Positions 58,206-64,000 of a stretch of 64,000 nt of DNA are shown in pieces. The position numbers and the translations under genes were made by a program. How positions within the stretch are numbered: the stretch's first letter is position 1; every line of letters begins with the position of its first letter. The DNA is from Lunularia cruciata (Eukaryota > Streptophyta > Marchantiopsida > Lunulariales > Lunulariaceae). The notes under the pieces are model-generated. The model saw only the letters and a list, made by a program, of their open reading frames with translations, searched no databases and was not told the DNA's origin. The stretch spans positions 687,001 through 751,000 of the forward strand of contig OX419762.1 in NCBI GenBank assembly GCA_948567375.1, read 5' to 3'.

Positions 58206-58294
58206 GGTCATTCCATTTCACATTACAACAGATTAGATGACCTACATGAGGTGGCATTGGATGGATAAAAAGCAAATCAAAACTGCAGTTAAAG
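58206..58294 (+). repeat. Right 89-bp direct repeat flanking a gag fragment
   Basis: Matches 57634-57722. Its first bases GGTCATT coincide with GGTCAT in the native gag leader at this position (compare 37165 in copy B), a microhomology at the junction. Confidence 0.9.
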
Positions 58295-59220
58295 CAATTT
58301 GAGAATCTGATCTAGATGCAATAAGTTTGAACATTCCAATTCCCATTTAGTATCCTCAACCACATGTTAGTCAAACGTTCTCAATTTCTCTTCAATTTAG
58401 TTCCACTTTACTTGCTAGAATGCAAAACAATATTTGAATTGCTATGTTGACAAATAAAATCCCGTACAAGACATGCCAACCCTAAACCCAAACCCAAAAC
58501 CCCACACATGTTGTGCATATTGTACATTGGGTATATACAACACAAAATATAGTGCAGCTTGCATATATTACAGAGGCCATGCATATATTGTGTAGGCCGC
58601 ACATACCATACAATCTATAGGTCTCGTGAGAACTTCATACTGAGCTAGATAAACCTTATACTGCAGGAATCTATGTGTCTTGGTAGTATATTTAAGTTGT
58701 ATACTTGATAGGAACTTGTAGAAGTTCATAACCTTGTTCACAAGTACTATTATAGGGAGGATGTTTTCATAACTTTCTTACTTGACCATTTATGGTAATT
58801 AGTTAGTCTTCCTAACTTAATTAGTCAGTCTGCCTAACTTCCAATAGTTAGAAGTTAGGATTTTGACTACTCCTCACTTCCTTGCTTGACCATTTTTGGT
58901 AATTAGCCAATCCTGCCTAACTTCCAATAAGTAGCTAAACTTCCTAACTTCACCATTTCCAAAATAGTTATGGAAATCGAAATAATTTGGCTATTGGTTA
59001 CTTAGCCATTAATCATAAGACCACTACTCTATGACAAGATTTTGATAGTTTTTCCAGTCTTGATAGATTGCAATCCATTATTTTCATCCATTGATTTGAA
59101 TAACCCACTCATGAATGACTCATTTTGATTCCCCTTTTCTAGATTCCTTTCTAGATTCCTTTATCTAATCCATTGATATTTTTAAGGGTTTTGGTTTGAT
59201 ATTGGAAAGGTTTATGCATA
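58295..59220. other. No recognised feature
   Basis: Contains a run of GCATAT and ACAT words (58480-58620) and several TTAGTTAGTC and CTAACTTCC words repeated at 58800-58960. No coding motif. Confidence 0.35.
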
Positions 59221-59227
59221 AGTCACC

Positions 59228-59279
59228 ATCTCCATGTAGACTTTGGAAATGATATCTCCATGTAGACTTTGGAAGTGAT
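59228..59279 (+). repeat. 26-bp tandem duplication
   Basis: ATCTCCATGTAGACTTTGGA begins both units (59228 and 59254). A third, degraded unit lies near 59301. Confidence 0.85.
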
Positions 59280-59452
59280 GGTGGAGTATTGAGTTCCCAC
59301 CCTCTCCATGTTGACCTTGGCTTTGACGGTGGAGCAATGAGTCCTAATGTTAACACTCTAGAGGATGTGGAGTAGAGTGTGAGTTGCATGCACTTGGAGT
59401 GAGGATAGAGCATGATGATGAGCTTGGTAGTTCTTTTAGTTTAAAATATATT

Positions 59453-59722
59453 AGAGTAGAGAGGTTGGTAGGGTTAGATATGCTACTTGTAGAAGGAGAT
59501 GCATTTTAGGAATAAAGAGAGTACTAGAGCACATAGATTGGCAGAGTTAGATAGGCTAGTGATAGAGAGGGAGGGAGGATTTAGGATTGAGGGAGAGTAC
59601 TATTGCATGAAGAATCATAGAGTTAGATAAGTTAGTGATAAAGAAGGAGATGAGTTTTAGGATTGAGGAGAGTATTAAAGTAGAGAGATTGGCCAAGTTA
59701 GATAAGCTTTTAATAGATAAAT
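59453..59722 (+). repeat. Tandem repeat of about 75 bp, likely coding for a coiled coil
   Basis: Units start at about 59453, 59526, 59602 and 59677 (partial). In one frame, broken by stops, they read like LAELDRLVIERE and LAKLDKLLID, with Leu and Ile at heptad-like spacing. The lengths, near a multiple of three, suggest former coding. The following frame 59735-60010 (RVDKTDGELAETRSSLKEVR, then LEEAYKDVRTFHNDEYRRYH) continues the helical character. Confidence 0.6.
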
Positions 59723-59734
59723 ATGTGAGGCATA

Positions 59735-60850
59735 TTGGGTTTGGAGCTACTTTATAGTAGAGCATTTATAGCTACTCTTGAGAGAGTAGACAAGACAGAT
59801 GGAGAGCTTGCAGAGACAAGAAGCTCTCTCAAGGAAGTAAGGATTGTGCTAGAGGAAGCTTATAAGGATGTAAGGACCTTCCATAATGATGAGTATAGGA
59901 GATACCACACAGAGTTGGTTGTGAAGACTCAACATAGATATAAAGAGGGTCACTCATATAGGAACTTAGATAGATCTAAAGAGTGTCACTCATATTGGGA
60001 CCCAGATTGATTGTAAACTAAGGACCACTATGGATACTCATACTCAAGCATTTATAATACACATGGGAGTTTGAGAGTCTCATTCAAATGTGAGCCAAAT
60101 GCGCTTGAATCTTATTGGAGGGCCTAAGGAGGAGCCTTATGTACGGATAGGTGATATGAATATTTTTCCATGAAGATATGAAGTTTCAGATGATCTCTCA
60201 TACCCACTTCATTTTAAAGGAACTCTAGAAGATGACTTTGAGAGATTTTTTTCTAGCATTGGAATTTAAGAGAGAGGATGAGTTTATCAAGAGATTTCAT
60301 CCCTTGTATCCTTTATACAAGAAATGCAAGACAAACTATTTTAGTTTTGGATATTATTGTTGATATTAGGTGGAGTAGATGTCTTCTTTTCTTGGAGTGG
60401 TGTGAGCATATGCTAAGGCATGGATGAAGCTATTATATATCTTATAGTACTTTTTATTATATCCTAGTCCAAGATTGAAGAGTTTGTGGAGTCTTTTGTG
60501 ACACACTCTCATGTTATCTTATGGACTAGTGACGCAAGGAGGGAGGTAGAGTAGTCATCCTGGTCCATGTGGGATGGTAGTCTTTCACTTGATGGAGTAC
60601 ATACTAGGGCACATCTCATGGCATGCTTGGGTGAGATGGATGGTTTATTGAAAAATATAGAGGATTCATGATTAGACCATATAGCATATCTACATCACTT
60701 GGAATATCCATTAGAGATATATTGATTGTTGATGTTACTGCAGTCCTATATTGTAGAAACCATTGCTATGGTGCTATACATCCTTGATTTTTGTTCCTTA
60801 CCATACATCCTAGACATCCCATACCTCCTCATTAGACCTCTTGGTAGCTC
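59735..60850 (+). pseudogene. Remnant of an unidentified, gag-like or coiled-coil protein
   Basis: The first frame (59735-60010, 91 residues) is helical and charged. After its stop, broken frames continue with pieces such as LREDEFIKRFHPLYPLYKKC. No zinc knuckle or catalytic motif was found, so the family is open. It could be gag of another retroelement with an upstream tandem-repeat coiled coil. Confidence 0.3.
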
Positions 60851-62350
60851 CTTTAGATAGTTTTAGAGGAAACACTTGTCCAACTATTTACATTTTTAGA
60901 GGAGTAGACATTTGGTCTGCATATATTTTATAATGTTTACTCATATAGGAGTTAAGAATAGTGTTTTCATAATCCTCCTTTGCATCCTGATGAAAAGGTA
61001 TGGATGTGGACATAAAGTTCTTTTGTCCTATGCTGCTGCTTGTATAGATGCTTTGAGGATGCATTAGAGAAGATTTCATATCATAATTTATAAAAACTAC
61101 TCTTTTGATATATCTCTTATCATTTATATATATACCACTTTCTATGTGTGTGTGTATATATATATATAGTTCCTTTGACATTGTACCAATCTACGTGCTT
61201 GCATGTAACCCTAAAATTGTTATCTCTCCTTGTGGTAATCTTAACTTCTATATCAAGGTACTTCTAGTTTGCTTTCATATACTTTTGTTGCATATATTGT
61301 AATTTTAAATTGTACCATCTTGTGAATCATATCTAATTTCTTGCAACTCTCCTTGTTCTTGTTATGTCTCTTCTTACTAATCCAGATTTCTAGTTTGCCT
61401 ACATTAAATTTTGGCCTGTATATTGTTCCTTTGGAATTGTTACAACTTGTAAATCACATCTTGCTCTTCTTTTATCAATTATCATTCTAATTTGCTTGTT
61501 TAAACTTGTCCAAACTTCAAAATATGTGGACTATATAATTGGAACTTCTTTGTACAAAGCTTTTCTAAACATTTGCATATATGTGAACCATGCAGTGCAC
61601 ACAGCCCGTGCATATCACAGAGCCTATGCATATGGTGCATACATAGATTCAAAGACTTTTTAGGTCCACTTCACTTGACTTTCATAATGACAAGTTTGAC
61701 TGTTCCCTTTTTACTTCAAGTTTCCATAAAAATTAATGCAATTCTTTAAAAAAAAACATAACATTGGCTCCTCAACTGAAAAGCAAAGTTGTGCTTTGAG
61801 AAAGAAAAGCGTATTAAACTTGCTGATTTGAGAACCAAACAAGATCCAAACTTGTGCTATGAGAAAGATAGGTGAATAAAACCTACTAAACTTAAACACA
61901 CAACATTGTAGAAAACTTACCAAATGACCAACAGCCTCATCATTCTTCAACAAGGAGAGAAGAATGACAAATCATTTAATCTTAATAAAATGACAAATCA
62001 TTTAATCTTAATAAAATTAGAAATTCATTAGCATGAAAAATCATTTAATCTTAATAAAATTAGAAATTCACTTGCACTTTTATATGAAAGAGTGTTTAAA
62101 TGTCATAATCATTACTGTAATCATTTCTTGGAGTGTAGTTTGGAACTAGAAAGTTAGGATCCGCATTGCAATTGCTAGTACAAGAAGATGGCTGTTCTAA
62201 ATTGATGATTGATAGGGTAGTAATTCTACTCTTTATTTTGTTGGGATATTTACCTATCTTTGCTAGTTCAAGAGACATAGAGTAGAAGCATTTGAACTTT
62301 GAATTCCTCTCTTTAATGCAAAGTTTCTTTACATCTAAATTTCTCACTTC
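60851..62350. other. No recognised gene; microsatellite and tandem repeats
   Basis: AT-rich. A (TG)n(TA)n microsatellite lies at about 61146-61170 and a tandem repeat at 61965-62070. Frames are short and without motifs. Confidence 0.4.
61965..62070. repeat. 26-bp tandem repeat with partial third unit
   Basis: TGACAAATCATTTAATCTTA starts the units at 61965 and 61991. A third, with an inserted segment, follows at about 62034, including ATTAGAAATTCA twice. Confidence 0.85.
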
Positions 62351-63990
62351 TCAATATTTGCTCTACCTCCACCTTTATCTTCTTGGTCTCAACAAATTAT
62401 TGATGCTTTTCCATCTTTGTAATCTTCAAAGCTTCTATTCCTAGAAATTTTTATCTTTCTTTGGCTTCCATAGACTCACTCTTCTATTTAATGTGGTTAG
62501 TCAAATCTTGCAACAAAATTGCAATGGTTGGAGTCATCTTTGAATGAACTTTTGAAATTCTCCTCTTCTTCTCAATTCATCCTCTTCTTCTTGGATCTTA
62601 TCTTCTATTGTTGCTGCTTGGATCTCCCTCTCTTCTATTCTAACTTCTTGAGCCTCTTTGGATGGAGTAATACTATCTATAATTCTTGATGATTAAATCT
62701 TCATGCCAAGATGGAACACTTACATATGAAACATTCTTTTATATTGGTAGAGCATACTTATAATTAACACAACTCTCCTCTTCAAAGCCATAAAAATAAA
62801 CTTTTTATGCCTTGGGGTACTCGATACACTAAGCAGAAGTCCTTGTGACAAGGGTGATGCGTGAGAATCCTCTCCATTCTCTTTGGCATCTAGGTTAGTA
62901 CCTTCTCTTCCATTATCTACTTCTTGCATTGCACCTCTTCAAAGGCATAACCCTTGTCTTCAACACCATGAACCTGATCTGCAACACATGGTCTTGAGAT
63001 ATGAACTTCATTTCCAATATCAATACTCACTAGTGCTAGTGGAGATATATTAACATGACCACTAAAGATTGCATCCGTTCTATCAAAGTGAGAACACATG
63101 TGCTTAAGTTTATCTTCTATTATGCTCTATCCCTACTGAGCTCTTGGTGGTAAGGCCTTCCATGGTACTCTTGTTCATCTAGTCCCACACCTCCTTGTAG
63201 GATTTCATCTACCTTGCCTATGTTTTGTACAATTTCTCTCCATTCAAAGAGCGAAGAAATCCCTTCCCATGTCAAATAAGAAAAGTGGATACATAACAAA
63301 CCATGGTACTTTTATGCACATACTTCTACAATTTCCACTCCCATGAATTTGATTATAATTCTAGAGGTCTTCTAAGTAATCCAATATTTGTGCATAGTAA
63401 AGAGGAATCATCTTGAATCTATCTTCCTCACCACCTTTCACTTTGCTCTCTCTATTTGGCATGGACAATACCATTTTCAATAACTCTACAATCTTGGTGA
63501 TGATGCCAATGGGGAAAAAATAGACTCAATAATGATTGTAGTACTTGATTGTGGAAAGGAAATAGCTTTCAAGTGAAAATCTTCTATGGTTTCAATTTCA
63601 AATGCAACAAATTTTGATGGAATTCCTTCATATTTTCAATTACAATTTTCAACTAGCATTGCACTACCTCTCTATTTGGCACTCAATGAGATTTCAATAA
63701 ACCTTGGGCATCAAAAGAAGGAAAATTTATTTATATTTACCACTTCATCCACCTTTCATCGGACAAGGAAAAATTTTCAAATTCCTCTTCTTCTCCCTTT
63801 CTTATCCTCTTCTATATATGTCAAGAAGAACCATGTGTAGATAGTTCTCATGCGCTCTCCTACCATTTGTCACTTTGTATTGCTTGTGCTAACCCATTTT
63901 TTTCTTATCACCTAACAATCACGTGATGTCCTTGCCTAATAAATCACTAATTAGGCCCAAAAATGTGTAAACTAAACCCCTAGTCCATGC
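62350..63990 (-). mobile_element. Repeat encoding an unidentified protein (copy 2)
   Basis: The minus strand gives, in order, a segment near 63470-63200 with EEDRFKMIPLYYAQILDYLE and NQIHGSG, the frame 63099-62917 (HFDRTDAIFSGHVNISPLAL), then 62929-62720, then helical text. These correspond in order to 15344-15069, the region near 14990, and the acidic and helical parts of copy 1. The right end (ATTAGGCCCAAAAATGTGTA near 63952-63971) resembles 15930-15950. Identity is unknown. The two copies are clearly diverged, so the family is old. Confidence 0.5.
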
Positions 63991-64000
63991 AATCTATTTT

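Noticed and set aside
1-64000. tRNA genes, rRNA, CRISPR arrays, bacterial operons
   Set aside because: No cloverleaf with A and B boxes, rRNA words, regularly spaced repeats or bacterial gene organisation was seen; the content is plant retrotransposon DNA.

Overview
This window looks like intergenic DNA from a large, AT-rich plant genome. It is packed with old, nested retrotransposons and I found no intact host gene, tRNA or rRNA. The evidence for a plant is a chromodomain-bearing Ty3 element with a tRNA-Met-type primer site, a Tat/Athila-type Ty3 element with its usual TTTGGTGCCATTGCC primer site, and remnants of hAT and probably PIF/Harbinger transposases and of plant-type LINEs. Density and decay would suit a gymnosperm, fern or similar large genome. 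The species cannot be read from the sequence.

The most notable content is one Ty3-type LTR retrotransposon family seen four times. The copies are the 3' half at 1-2600 (+), the 5' half at 32366-38595 (-), a nearly complete copy at 45768-55692 (-), and a gag scrap at 57723-58205 (-). Read in the sense direction, the complete copy encodes gag with two zinc knuckles, a DSG aspartic protease, a DNA cytosine-5 methyltransferase domain of DNMT3-like type (motifs I, IV with Pro-Cys, VI with Glu-Asn-Val, VIII, IX and X), reverse transcriptase (YIDD), RNase H and a DDE integrase. A C4HC3 PHD finger lies at the very C-terminus of pol. The element therefore carries both a DNA-methylation writer and a chromatin reader. 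The methyltransferase is recognisable in two copies and the PHD region in two copies, so neither is an assembly accident. All copies are broken by stops and frameshifts.

Layout: 1-2600, 3' half of the methyltransferase element. About 2600-13300 (+), a decayed Tat-like Ty3 element, interrupted by a solo LTR (5256-5996) and by three members of another TG...CA insertion family (6370-8304, 9364-9516, 10195-10332). 14150-15970 (-), a repeat encoding an unidentified protein, with a second copy at 62350-63990. About 17640-26950 (+), a LINE split by a chromovirus (19775-25306) whose LTRs carry heat-shock-element-like clusters. 27000-28590, a stretch with no recognised repeat, containing a perfect hairpin. 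28588-30526, a LINE 3' fragment between 100-bp direct repeats. 32101-32363, a long near-perfect hairpin abutting the 5'-half methyltransferase element. 38600-41410, coiled-coil and LTR-like sequence. 41880-43240 (-), a hAT transposase remnant. 45768-55692, the full methyltransferase element, set into a probable Harbinger transposase remnant (55693-56230). 56230-64000, more relics and tandem repeats.

Transposase and polyprotein identities rest on motifs read by eye. Element boundaries are firm only where LTR ends and target duplications are given.
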